Of a stretch of 64,000 nucleotides of DNA, positions 35,429 to 43,361 are shown piece after piece. Every line of letters starts with the position of its first letter. Position 1 is the stretch's first letter. Source of the DNA: Saccharothrix syringae (lineage in GTDB: Bacteria > Actinomycetota > Actinomycetes > Mycobacteriales > Pseudonocardiaceae); assembly GCF_009498035.1 (NCBI RefSeq), contig NZ_CP034550.1, positions 2,108,001 to 2,172,000 of the forward strand, given 5' to 3'. The position numbers were made by a program, and so were the translations under genes. A model generated the notes under the pieces. The model did not search any database. It saw only the letters and a list, made by a program, of their open reading frames with translations, and was not told the DNA's origin.

Positions 35429-37366
35429 TCACACCGGCAGCCGGTCCCCGCGCCGCGCGGTCAGCGCCAGGCTCTCGCGGGCCACCGCGTCGGCATCCGC
35501 CAGGATCACCGAGTTCACGCCCGGTCGCACGCCCGCCGCCGTCGCCCAGTGCACGCCCTCGGTCGGCACGCCGAACGCGAACCGCCTGGGGTGCGCGCGC
35601 CACGAGCGGTCCAGCAGCCGGTAGGGCCGCCCGGTCACCGCCAGGCCGCCGAACTCGCGACCGGCGCCGTCGCGGTCGGCCACCCGGTACGGCGTGCCGT
35701 CGCCGCGGTCCAGCAGCCGCCGCAGCAGCGGGTTGGTGGTGCGGCGCACGTCGGTGTCGGGCAGCCGGGCCTCCAGCAGCACCCGCGCCCGGTGCACCGC
35801 GCCGCGCACGAGGGGGCTGTGCGCCTCGAACCCGAGCCCGTCGTCGCGGACGCGCACGACCATCCCCGGCCCCACGGCGGTGAGCACGCCCGCTTCCAGC
35901 AGCGCCGCCATCTCCTCGATGCGGCGCGCGGGCGGGCCGATGGACAGGAACGCGTTGAACGGGGTGTACCAGCCCTGGAGGTCGGCGCGGTAGGAGTCGC
36001 CGGCGAGGCCGCCGTGGTCGACCACCAGGCGGATCTCGTTGCGCAGGTCCCGCAGCACGTCCAGCGCCGCCTTGAGCGGGCCGCGCACGTTGCCCAGCCG
36101 GGCCTGCCGCACGTCCTCGCGCAGGTACCCCACCAGCCACCGGCGGAAGTGGTCGGGCCCGGTGAACCGGGTGTCGCGGTGGGGCCGGGCCACCAGGTCC
36201 CAGTCCCAGCGCGCGGTGATCCCGTGCTCGTCCAGCAGCGCCTCCTCGGCGGCCCGGTCGCCCGCGACCCGGGCGAACCGGTCGGTGAACCGGGCGCCGT
36301 CGCCGGTGCGGGCCCCGACCAGCGCCGCGTAGTACACCGCCCGCACCTCGCGGTCGATCCACGGCCACAGGTCGGCGCGGAAGTCCAGCGGCTCGCCGCG
36401 GTCGGCGCGCAGGCGCAGCGCGGCGAGCCGGTCGGGGACGAGGAACAGCGGGGTGTGCCGCCCGAACGCGCCCTTCTGGTTCTCGCCCCGCGCGTGGTGT
36501 GGCACGCCCCGGCGCGACCCCGCGACCAGGCGGGGTTCCGCTCCCGAGGCGCGGTAGCGCAGCCACCCGTCGTCGCCGCGCTCGAAGCGGCCACCGCGCC
36601 CGGAGGTCAGCAGCGCGAGGTGGTCGAAGAAGTTCAGGCCCAGGCCGCGCAGCAGCACGGTGTCGTGCGGCGCCACGTCGCCCAGGTCGACCTCGGCCGG
36701 GCTCGCGGGCGGCAGGTGGCGCAGGCCGCGGGCGTCGGCGAGCGCGCCGAACCGCCGCGCCCCGGGTTCCGGCAGGTGGTCCAGGTGCCCGAGGGTCAGC
36801 ACGACCGCGGCCAGCCCGGGTATCCGCCGGCCGCCGGCGAGCACCACCGTCTGCGGGCCGTCCGGCTCGTCCTCCAGCACGTCCACCGCCAGGTCGCCGT
36901 GGCGCACCACGGTGACGTTGGGCGGTGCGGTGCGCTCCAGGTGCTCGCGCACCCACACCAGGTAGTGGCCGTAGAAGGCGCGGGTGGGGTAGGTGTCGGG
37001 GCCGAGCCGGGCGGCCTCGGCGCGGACGTGGTCGGGCGGGCCGGTGATCCGGCCGGCGGCGACCGCGCGCGCCCAGTCGTGCAGGCCCGGCCCGGGCACC
37101 ACCGGGCCCGCGCACTCCACGCTGTCGTCGAGGAACAGCGTCACCTGGGAGGCGACGGTGTTCATCAGCAGGTGCGGCGACTGGTCGGTGCGCCACACCC
37201 GGCCGCCCACCTCCAGGTGCGGGTCGACCAGGTGCAGGCGCAGTGGCGGGTCGGTGGCGTCGGTGTTGGCGCACAGCCGTTCCACCACCGACAGACCTCG
37301 GGGGCCCAGGCCGACCACGCAGACCTCGCGGACGTCGTCGGCCGGGTGCACGATCGCGGAGTTCAT
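35429..37366 (-). CDS. creE-like: Aspartate N-oxygenase (nitrosuccinate-forming), CreE-like FAD enzyme
   Basis: This 645-residue protein begins with an FAD-binding motif (CVVGLGPRGLSVVERL, residues 16-31), typical of the FAD/NAD(P)-binding family (PF13454) to which CreE and FzmM belong. The length fits these aspartate oxygenases (about 640-660). The CreE reaction oxidises L-aspartate to nitrosuccinate, which CreD cleaves to fumarate and nitrous acid. It is directly upstream of the creD-like gene, as in other nitrous-acid-forming clusters. A GTG lies three bases before the chosen ATG; both lack a strong ribosome site. Assigned from family pattern plus neighbour, not from a search. Confidence 0.78.
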   Translation of the reverse strand: MNSAIVHPADDVREVCVVGLGPRGLSVVERLCANTDATDPPLRLHLVDPHLEVGGRVWRTDQSPHLLMNTVASQVTLFLDDSVECAGPVVPGPGLHDWARAVAAGRITGPPDHVRAEAARLGPDTYPTRAFYGHYLVWVREHLERTAPPNVTVVRHGDLAVDVLEDEPDGPQTVVLAGGRRIPGLAAVVLTLGHLDHLPEPGARRFGALADARGLRHLPPASPAEVDLGDVAPHDTVLLRGLGLNFFDHLALLTSGRGGRFERGDDGWLRYRASGAEPRLVAGSRRGVPHHARGENQKGAFGRHTPLFLVPDRLAALRLRADRGEPLDFRADLWPWIDREVRAVYYAALVGARTGDGARFTDRFARVAGDRAAEEALLDEHGITARWDWDLVARPHRDTRFTGPDHFRRWLVGYLREDVRQARLGNVRGPLKAALDVLRDLRNEIRLVVDHGGLAGDSYRADLQGWYTPFNAFLSIGPPARRIEEMAALLEAGVLTAVGPGMVVRVRDDGLGFEAHSPLVRGAVHRARVLLEARLPDTDVRRTTNPLLRRLLDRGDGTPYRVADRDGAGREFGGLAVTGRPYRLLDRSWRAHPRRFAFGVPTEGVHWATAAGVRPGVNSVILADADAVARESLALTARRGDRLPV

Positions 37367-37418
37367 CACGGTGCCGTTCTCGGTCGGTGCGGACGGGGAC
37401 GGGGGCGCGTGAACGGGG

Positions 37419-38510
37419 TCAGACGACGTCGAAGTCGATGGTGACGCGCTCGCTCAGCGGTGTGGCCAGGCACGCCAGGGCGTAGCCCGCGGCCCGCTCC
37501 CGCTCGTCCAGCGCCAGTGAACCGGGCATGCGCACCTCGCCCTCCACCACGCGGACGCGGCAGGTGCCGCAGACACCGGTGCGGCACGAGTAGGGCAGTT
37601 CCGGGCGGGCGGTGAGCGCGGCGTCCAGCAGGGCGGTGCCCGCGTCGGTGTCGACCCGGGTGCTGCGGCCGTCCAGGCGCACGGTCAGCGCCCGGTCGCC
37701 GCCGGTGGTGGCGGGCGGGGGCGCCGGTGCGGCGTGGAACAGCTCGGCGTGCACCGCCTCGGCGGGCACGCCGCGTCCGGCGAGTGCGCGCCGCACCCGG
37801 TCCACGACGCCGGCGGGGCCGCAGGTGAACCACTCGTCGACCTGGTGCGGCGGCAGCAGGGTGGTGAGCAGCCCGTCGAGCGCCGCGTCGTCCAGGTGCG
37901 TGGCCGCCAGGCCCACGTCGAGGCGTTCGCGGGAGAACAGCCTGGTCAGCGCGAAGCGGGCGGGGTAGCGGTCCTTGAGGTCGGCCAGCTGCTCGGCGAA
38001 CATCGTCGAGTCGGCGGTGCGGTTGGCCAGCACCGCGGTGAACGTGCTGCCGGGTTCGGCGGCCAGTGCCGCGGTGGCCAGCGCGAGCACGGGGGTGACG
38101 CCGGAGCCTGCCACGACGGCGGCGTAGCGCCTGCTGCGCGCCGGGTCCGGCGAGGTGGTGAACGCGCCCAGCGGCGGCATGGCGTGCACCGTCGCGCCCG
38201 GCACGAGGGCGCTCGCCGCGTGTCCGGAGTAGACACCGCCGGGCAGCAGCCGGATGCCGATGCGCAGCGTGCCCCGTCCGGTCAGCTCGTCGGGCGGCGA
38301 GCACAGCGAGTAGGAGCGGCGGACCTCCGCGCCGTCGACGGTGGCGCGCACCGCCAGGTGCTGGCCCGGGGTGAAGGAGAACAGCTCCCGCAGCGGGGTC
38401 GGTACGCGCAGGGTGATCGCCAGCGAGGCGCCGTCGGCCGAGGCGGTGTCGCGGTCGACCACGGTCAGCGGGTGGAACCGGGTCCGCGCGGCGGCGGTGG
38501 CGCGGTTCAT
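37419..38510 (-). CDS. paaE: Phenylacetyl-CoA-epoxidase reductase subunit, PaaE-type
   Basis: A 363-residue oxidoreductase: FAD/NAD(P)-binding part with RSYSLCSPPD and GSGVTPVLALA, and a C-terminal plant-type [2Fe-2S] ferredoxin domain with SCRTGVCGTCRVRVVEGEV and a later ALACLATP cysteine. PaaE passes NADPH electrons to the diiron site of PaaA. Its ATG overlaps the paaD stop codon (ATGA). It is the last gene of the paaABCDE operon, followed after about 50 bp by the CreE-like gene. Confidence 0.92.
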   Translation of the reverse strand: MNRATAAARTRFHPLTVVDRDTASADGASLAITLRVPTPLRELFSFTPGQHLAVRATVDGAEVRRSYSLCSPPDELTGRGTLRIGIRLLPGGVYSGHAASALVPGATVHAMPPLGAFTTSPDPARSRRYAAVVAGSGVTPVLALATAALAAEPGSTFTAVLANRTADSTMFAEQLADLKDRYPARFALTRLFSRERLDVGLAATHLDDAALDGLLTTLLPPHQVDEWFTCGPAGVVDRVRRALAGRGVPAEAVHAELFHAAPAPPPATTGGDRALTVRLDGRSTRVDTDAGTALLDAALTARPELPYSCRTGVCGTCRVRVVEGEVRMPGSLALDERERAAGYALACLATPLSERVTIDFDVV

Positions 38511-39001
38511 CAGAACTCCTTGAAGTGGTCGAAGGTCTCGCGGCAGTCCGCGCAGCGGCGCAGGGACTTGCAGGCGGTGGAGCCGAAGCGGGCGATCTCC
38601 TCGGTGGCGGTGCCGTCGCACCGCGGGCAGCGGGTGACGGGCCGCGGCAGCGCCAGCGGCACCGCCCCGGCGCGCCGGGCGGGTGGCGAGATGCCCGCTT
38701 CGCGCAGCTTGCGCCGGGCGTCGTCGGTCAGCCAGTCCGTCGTCCACGGCGGCGACCAGGACGTGACGACCTCGACGTCGGCGAACCCGGCGTCGCGCAC
38801 CGCCGCGGCGACGCCGGCGCGGATCGCGTCCATCGCCGGGCAACCCAGGTAGGTGGGGGTGAGCGTGACCGTGACGCGGTCGGCACGGACCTCGACGTCG
38901 CGCAGCACGCCCAGTTCCGCGATCGACAGCACGGGCAGCTCCGGGTCGGGCACCGAGCCGGCCGCGGCGCGTGCCCGCGCTTCCGCCTCCGGCGCGCTCA
39001 C
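38510..39001 (-). CDS. paaD: PaaD-like metal-cluster assembly protein
   Basis: A 163-residue protein with an N-terminal MIP18/DUF59-type domain (VPDPELPVLSIAELGVLRDV, TYLGCPAMDAIRAG) and a C-terminal zinc-ribbon-like segment (TRCPRCDGTA, STACKSLRRCADCRETFDHF). PaaD matures the Fe-S cluster of PaaE. It starts at GTG overlapping the end of paaC, and its stop overlaps paaE, so it is translationally coupled. Confidence 0.92.
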   Translation of the reverse strand: MSAPEAEARARAAAGSVPDPELPVLSIAELGVLRDVEVRADRVTVTLTPTYLGCPAMDAIRAGVAAAVRDAGFADVEVVTSWSPPWTTDWLTDDARRKLREAGISPPARRAGAVPLALPRPVTRCPRCDGTATEEIARFGSTACKSLRRCADCRETFDHFKEF

Positions 39002-39738
39002 CAGCGGACCCCGGGGTGCGCGCGGTGCAGGACCTGCATCTCGCCGACGAGGTAGCCGAACGCCTCGGTGTGCGCGCCCGCCCGGCCGCCCGCGGGCGCC
39101 CAGCCGTCCTCGGGGCGGCGCAGGGTCGCCTCGGCCAGCACCGCCCCGATCCGCCGCGACCAGTCGGGGCGCAGGGCGGCCGGGTCGACCGCGGAGGCGG
39201 CGGCGCGGGTCACCTCGTCGGGGGTGAACAGCTCGTGGGTGTAGGGCCACACCTCGTCCACGGCCGCCTGCATCCGGCGGTGCGACTCGTCGGTGCCGTC
39301 GCCCAGGCGCACCGCCCACAGCGCGGCGTGCTCGACGTGGTAGGCGGTCTCCTTGACCGCCTTGGCGGCGATCCCGGCCAGCACCGGGTGCGCGACCGCC
39401 GACAGGGCCCGGTAGAGCAGGTTCTGGTAGGCGGCGAAGAACAGCAGCTTGGCCGTGGTGACCGCGAAGTCGCCGTTGTCCAGCTCCACCAGCAGCGCGT
39501 TGCCGAACTCCGACTCGTCGCGCAGGTAGGCCAGGTCGTCCTCGTCGCGGCCCGCGCCCTCCTCCTGCCCCGCCAGGGCGAGCAGCGCCCGCGCCTGCCC
39601 GAGCAGGTCGGCGGCGATGTTGGCCAGCGCCACGTCCTCCTCCAACTCGGGTGCCCTGGTGCACCACTGGACGAGCCGCTGGGCGGCGATGAGCGCGTCG
39701 TCACCCAGCCGCAGCACGTACCGCGCGTCGGCGTTCAC
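38998..39738 (-). CDS. paaC: PaaC-like structural subunit
   Basis: A 246-residue helical ferritin-like subunit matching PaaC: ALIAAQRLVQWCTRAPELEE, FGNALLVELDNGDFAVTTAK, then AVKETAYHVEHAALWAVRLG and PEDGWAPAGGRAGAHTEAFG. In the PaaABCE complex, PaaC pairs with PaaA and gives structural support without its own active site. It starts at GTG overlapping the paaB stop and its stop overlaps the paaD start. Confidence 0.93.
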   Translation of the reverse strand: MNADARYVLRLGDDALIAAQRLVQWCTRAPELEEDVALANIAADLLGQARALLALAGQEEGAGRDEDDLAYLRDESEFGNALLVELDNGDFAVTTAKLLFFAAYQNLLYRALSAVAHPVLAGIAAKAVKETAYHVEHAALWAVRLGDGTDESHRRMQAAVDEVWPYTHELFTPDEVTRAAASAVDPAALRPDWSRRIGAVLAEATLRRPEDGWAPAGGRAGAHTEAFGYLVGEMQVLHRAHPGVRW

Positions 39739-40025
39739 AGGTGGCGCACCCCCTCGGGCAGCTCGAAGAAGCCGGGGTGGCGGTAGACCTTGTCCGCCGC
39801 CGGGTCGAAGAACGGGTCCCGCTCGTCGGGGCTGGAGGCCACCACCGCCGCCGAGGGCACCACCCAGATCGACACGCCCTCGCCGCGCCGGGTGTAGAGG
39901 TCGCGGGCGTGCTGCAACGCCATCCGCGCGTCCGCGGCGTGCAGGCTGCCCGCGTGCAGGTGCCCCAGGCCGCGCTTCGCGCGGACGAACACCTCCCACA
40001 GCGGCCACTGCGACCTCTCGCTCAC
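39735..40025 (-). CDS. paaB: PaaB-like small subunit
   Basis: A 96-residue Paa[41 protein letters not shown], then GVSIWVVPS and a C-terminal [19 protein letters not shown]. PaaB is a small bridging subunit of the epoxidase complex. GTG start overlaps the end of paaA; a second GTG just upstream is in frame. Confidence 0.93.
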   Translation of the reverse strand: MSERSQWPLWEVFVRAKRGLGHLHAGSLHAADARMALQHARDLYTRRGEGVSIWVVPSAAVVASSPDERDPFFDPAADKVYRHPGFFELPEGVRHL

Positions 40026-41080
40026 CACTGCTCCTCCTCCCGGTGCTTGGCCGCGTACGCGGCGGCGGCTTCGCGCACCCACGCGCCGTCCTCGTGGGCC
40101 CGCCTGCGGTGGGCCACCCGCTGCCGGTTGCACGGGCCGTCGCCGGCCACCACGCGCCGCAGCTCCTCGAAGTCGGGCGGGGTGAAGTCGTGGTGCCCGC
40201 GCCCGGCGTTCCACCGCAGCGCCGGGTCGGGCAGCGTCACGCCCAGCGCCTCGGCCTGCGGCACGCACACGTCGACGAACCGCTGGCGCAGCTCGTCGTT
40301 GGTGTGGCGCTTGATGCGCCAGCGCATCGACCGCTCGGAGTGGGTGGACTGCGCGTGCGGCGGCCCGAACATCGCCAGGGCGGGCCACCACCAGCGGTCG
40401 ACCGCCTCCTGCGCCATCCGCCGCTGCGCCGCGGAACCGCGGGTGAGCACCCACAGCGCGGCGAAGCCCTGCCGGTGGTGGAAGGACTCCTCCTTGCACA
40501 CCCGCACCATCGCCCGCGCGTAAGGCCCGTAGGACGACCGGCACAGCGGCACCTGGTTGACGATCGCCGCGCCGTCGGTCAGCCACGCCAGCGCGCCCGC
40601 GTCCGCCCACGTCGGCGTCGGGTAGTTGATGAACGACAGGTACTTCTGCCTGCCCTCGTGCAGCGCCCGGAACAGCTCCTCGCGGTCCACGCCCAGCGTC
40701 TCCACCGCCGAGTACAGGTAGAGCCCGTGCCCGGCCTCGTCCTGGACCTTGGCCAGCAGGATCGACTTGCGGGCCAGGCTGGGCGCGCGGGTGAGCCAGT
40801 TGGCCTCCGGCTGCATCCCCACCACCTCGGAGTGCGCGTGCTGCGACATCTGCCGCACCAGGGCCCGGCGGTAGTCCTCGGGCATCCAGTCGCGCGGCTC
40901 GATCTTCTCGTCGGCGTCGATGACCGCCTCGAAGCGCGCCAGCAGCTCCTCCGCCGAGCCGCCGCGCGGCTCCAGCGGTGCCCGCCCGCCGGCGCGGGCA
41001 CCGGCCTCGGCGGCGCGCACCTCGTCCAGCAGCTCTGCGGACCCCGGTGGCTCCGGTGCCTCGAAACCTCGGTAGCGCAA
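40022..41080 (-). CDS. paaA: Phenylacetyl-CoA-epoxidase catalytic subunit, PaaA-type, TTG start
   Basis: A 352-residue diiron protein. Metal-ligand motifs are the [13 protein letters not shown] segment (Glu85, Glu92) and [13 protein letters not shown] (Glu115, His118), with FHHRQGF later. Genuine PaaA enzymes epoxidise the ring of phenylacetyl-CoA. The chosen start is TTG at 41080, because GAGGGG lies 6-11 bases upstream and other starts are far away. It is the first gene of a five-gene overlapping operon. The downstream phenylacetate genes (paaK, paaG, paaZ, paaF) are absent, and neighbours are biosynthetic, so the substrate here is likely a different aryl-CoA. Confidence 0.9.
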   Translation of the reverse strand: MRYRGFEAPEPPGSAELLDEVRAAEAGARAGGRAPLEPRGGSAEELLARFEAVIDADEKIEPRDWMPEDYRRALVRQMSQHAHSEVVGMQPEANWLTRAPSLARKSILLAKVQDEAGHGLYLYSAVETLGVDREELFRALHEGRQKYLSFINYPTPTWADAGALAWLTDGAAIVNQVPLCRSSYGPYARAMVRVCKEESFHHRQGFAALWVLTRGSAAQRRMAQEAVDRWWWPALAMFGPPHAQSTHSERSMRWRIKRHTNDELRQRFVDVCVPQAEALGVTLPDPALRWNAGRGHHDFTPPDFEELRRVVAGDGPCNRQRVAHRRRAHEDGAWVREAAAAYAAKHREEEQW

Positions 41081-41267
41081 GGTGTTCCCCTCACCGCGAA
41101 GTGACCGCCCCACGGTAGGAACGCGGCGGCCGGCGGTCCGCCCGGCTTGGCAGCAATCTGCCGCGGCCGGGCGGGGGTGACAGGAACGTGCCCGCACGGC
41201 CCGCAACGGCGCGGGCCGGCCGCGATGCTCGGTCGCACACAGCTCCCGGCACGAGGGAAGCCCACCC
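41081..41267. promoter_or_regulatory. Divergent promoter region between the two cluster operons
   Basis: 187 bp separate the paaA start and the first ligase start. It must hold two back-to-back promoters and probably the SARP binding site. I see no unambiguous -10/-35 boxes or direct heptamer repeats by eye. GAGGGAAG lies upstream of the ligase ATG as its ribosome site. Confidence 0.6.
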
Positions 41268-42815
41268 ATGAACGAGGTACCGACCTTCTGCATCGGCGAG
41301 ATGTTCGACCAGGCGGCGGCCGCGCACGGCGCGGCGACGATCGTCCTGGACGCGCCGCTGCAGTTCGCGCCCGAGGACGGCACGACGTTGACCCTGGCGC
41401 GCGTCGCCGAGCACGTGCGCACCCTGTCGGCCCGGCTCAAGGCCGCCGGCGTGCGCCGCGGCGACCGCGTGGCGCTCTACAAGACCGACAACTTCGACAT
41501 CGCCCTGCTGGCAGCCTCGGTGCAGCGCCTCGGCGCGGTGCCCGCGCTGCTGTCGCCCGCGCTGGGCGCCGAGGTCGTGGCGGCCCTGCTGGAACGCCTG
41601 GAGCGGCCGTGGCTGCTCACCGACCGCGCCAAGCTCGACGCCTCCGGGTTGGACACCTCCGGTGCCCGCGCGGTGCTGCTGTCGGCGGGCGAGGGGACCG
41701 GCGACTGGTCGCCGCTGGCGCGGTTCGACGGCCCGGTCGGGCCACCGACGCCGCCGGACCGGTTCGACCCGGCGCTGATCACCCACACCTCGGGGACCAC
41801 CGGCCTGCCGAAGCTGGTCGTGCAGACCCCCGACGCCCTGGGCGAGCGGCTGCGCCCGCAGAAGGTCGTGGCCCGCCGCACCTGGCGGCACGAGCGGGTC
41901 GCGCTGTGCATGAGCTTCGTGCACGCCCGCTTCTACAGCGCCCTGTACCTGGGCCTGTCCTACGGCAACACCCTGGTCGTCGCGGTCGACCCGGACCCGG
42001 ACCGGATCGGGCCGCTGTTCACCCGCACCCGGCCCGGCGCGGTGGAGACCCAGCCCAACACGTTCGTCGACTGGGAGGCGCTGGCCGACGCGCCGGGCGC
42101 GCCGCTGTCGAGCGTGCGCTACTACAGCGCCACCTTCGACGCCATGCACCCGCGCACGATCCGCGTGCTGCTGGGCGCGTCGCGGCGCAGGCGGCCGTAC
42201 TTCGTCCAGCTCTACGGCCAGACCGAGACCGGGCCGGTGACCGCGAACCTCTACAGCGCGCGCGGCGCCCACCGGGCCGACGGGCGGTGCGTGGGCTGGG
42301 CGTTCCCCGGCGTGGTCAGGCTGCGCGTCGTCGGCGACGACGGCCGGGAGGCGCCCGCGGGCCGCGTCGGGCACATCGAGGTCAAGAGCCGCACCCGGGC
42401 CATCACCTACCTCGGCGAGGACGACCGGTTCCGCGCGCAGCTCACCGACGGCTGGTGGCGGATGGGCGACCTGGGCTCGAAGGACCGCTGGGGCCGGGTG
42501 AGGCTCTACGACCGCGAGGTCGACCGGGTCGACGACGTGGACAGCAACCTGCGGGTCGAGGACGAGCTGATGTCGCGCCTGCCGGAGCTGCGCGAGGTGG
42601 TGATCGTGGCGGGCGAGGGCGGCCGGGCGCTGCCGGTGGTGTGCACCCGCGGCGACGTCGAGCTGGACCCGGGGCGCTGGTCGCGGGCGACCGCCGACCT
42701 GCCGCCGATGGCGCCGCCGCGCCGCATCCCGTTCGACCGCGTGCCGCGCACGGCCACCTGGAAGGTCCGCCGCCCGGAGCTGGTGCGCTCGCTGCGGGAC
42801 GGCGTCTATGACTAG
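41268..42815 (+). CDS. Class I adenylate-forming enzyme, candidate diazotase (CreM-like)
   Basis: This 515-residue ANL-superfamily protein has the P-loop [11 protein letters not shown] (172-182) and a [10 protein letters not shown] segment, and retains the C-terminal Lys region ([13 protein letters not shown]). The hinge region is odd: instead of the usual GxxDDxIxxxGxxIxPxEVE it reads [20 protein letters not shown], without a CoA-binding glycine pair. CreM, which performs ATP-dependent diazotisation with nitrite, belongs to this ligase group, and nitrite-forming CreE/CreD homologues lie in the same cluster. An acyl-CoA or aryl-AMP ligase role remains possible. First gene of the rightward operon. 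Confidence 0.65.
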   Translation: MNEVPTFCIGEMFDQAAAAHGAATIVLDAPLQFAPEDGTTLTLARVAEHVRTLSARLKAAGVRRGDRVALYKTDNFDIALLAASVQRLGAVPALLSPALGAEVVAALLERLERPWLLTDRAKLDASGLDTSGARAVLLSAGEGTGDWSPLARFDGPVGPPTPPDRFDPALITHTSGTTGLPKLVVQTPDALGERLRPQKVVARRTWRHERVALCMSFVHARFYSALYLGLSYGNTLVVAVDPDPDRIGPLFTRTRPGAVETQPNTFVDWEALADAPGAPLSSVRYYSATFDAMHPRTIRVLLGASRRRRPYFVQLYGQTETGPVTANLYSARGAHRADGRCVGWAFPGVVRLRVVGDDGREAPAGRVGHIEVKSRTRAITYLGEDDRFRAQLTDGWWRMGDLGSKDRWGRVRLYDREVDRVDDVDSNLRVEDELMSRLPELREVVIVAGEGGRALPVVCTRGDVELDPGRWSRATADLPPMAPPRRIPFDRVPRTATWKVRRPELVRSLRDGVYD

Positions 42816-43344
42816 CCCGTCGGTGACCGGGACGTCGGCGACCGGCTCGTCCACGACCGGCTCGTCCACGACCGGCTCGTCCACGACCGGCTCGTCCACG
42901 ACCGGCTCGTCCACGACCGGCTCGTCCACGACCGGCCCGTCCACGACCGGCCCGTCCACGACCGGCGAGGTCCCGCGCGGCGACCTGGAGAACCGCCTCG
43001 GCCTGACCGTCGCCGAGGCCGGCCCCCGGCGGGTGGTCGGCTCGCTGCCCGTGGCGGGCAACACCCAGCCGTTCGGCGTGCTGCACGGCGGCGCGTCCTG
43101 CGTGCTGGCCGAAACCCTCGCCTCGGTCGGCGCGTGCCTGCACTTCGCCGCCGACGGCGGCACGGCGGTGGGCACCGAGATCAACGCCACCCACCACCGG
43201 CCCGCCACCGCCGGCCTGGTCCGGGGCGTGGCCACCGCCGTCCACCTGGGGCGCGGCCACGCCACCTACGAGGTCGTCATCACCGACGAGCGCGGCAAAC
43301 GCGTCTGCACGGCGCGGATGACCTGCGTCCGCGTCCCGGCCTGA
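42808..43344 (+). CDS. PaaI-type hotdog thioesterase with a repetitive N-terminus
   Basis: A 178-residue hotdog thioesterase: LENRLGLTVAEAG, then NTQPFGVLHGGASCVLAETL (the PaaI/4HBT motif HGGAS with a downstream Glu) and GTEINATHHRPATAGLVRGV. It is likely to hydrolyse an aryl-CoA made by the adjacent ligase or Paa enzymes, releasing product or clearing dead ends. The N-terminal 53 residues are mostly eight 5-residue repeats (GSSTT/GPSTT) absent from typical PaaI. The ATG overlaps the upstream ligase stop. Confidence 0.85.
   Translation: MTSPSVTGTSATGSSTTGSSTTGSSTTGSSTTGSSTTGSSTTGPSTTGPSTTGEVPRGDLENRLGLTVAEAGPRRVVGSLPVAGNTQPFGVLHGGASCVLAETLASVGACLHFAADGGTAVGTEINATHHRPATAGLVRGVATAVHLGRGHATYEVVITDERGKRVCTARMTCVRVPA
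42844..42963 (+). repeat. Eight tandem 15-bp repeats in the thioesterase gene
   Basis: Eight 15-bp units (six encode GSSTT and two GPSTT; unit GGCTCGTCCACGACC) are almost identical, including at silent sites. This indicates recent expansion by slippage in frame. The encoded segment is a flexible Ser/Thr/Gly linker-like tail. Confidence 0.93.
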
Positions 43345-43361
43345 CACATCCCGGAGCTGCC

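Noticed and set aside
33497..37444. A plus-strand open frame of about 1,300 codons antisense to the CreD/CreE/lyase operon
   Set aside because: Composition is dominated by Arg, Gly, His, Pro and Val with no domain, and the minus strand holds real families with good ribosome sites. It is a GC-bias shadow.
37419..41080. A standard phenylacetate degradation operon
   Set aside because: The subunit genes are right but the ligase and downstream beta-oxidation genes are absent, and the flanking genes are biosynthetic.
42844..42963. Could the 15-bp repeats be a CRISPR or a regulatory array?
   Set aside because: Units are contiguous without unique spacers and lie in frame within a conserved thioesterase gene, so they are a coding minisatellite.
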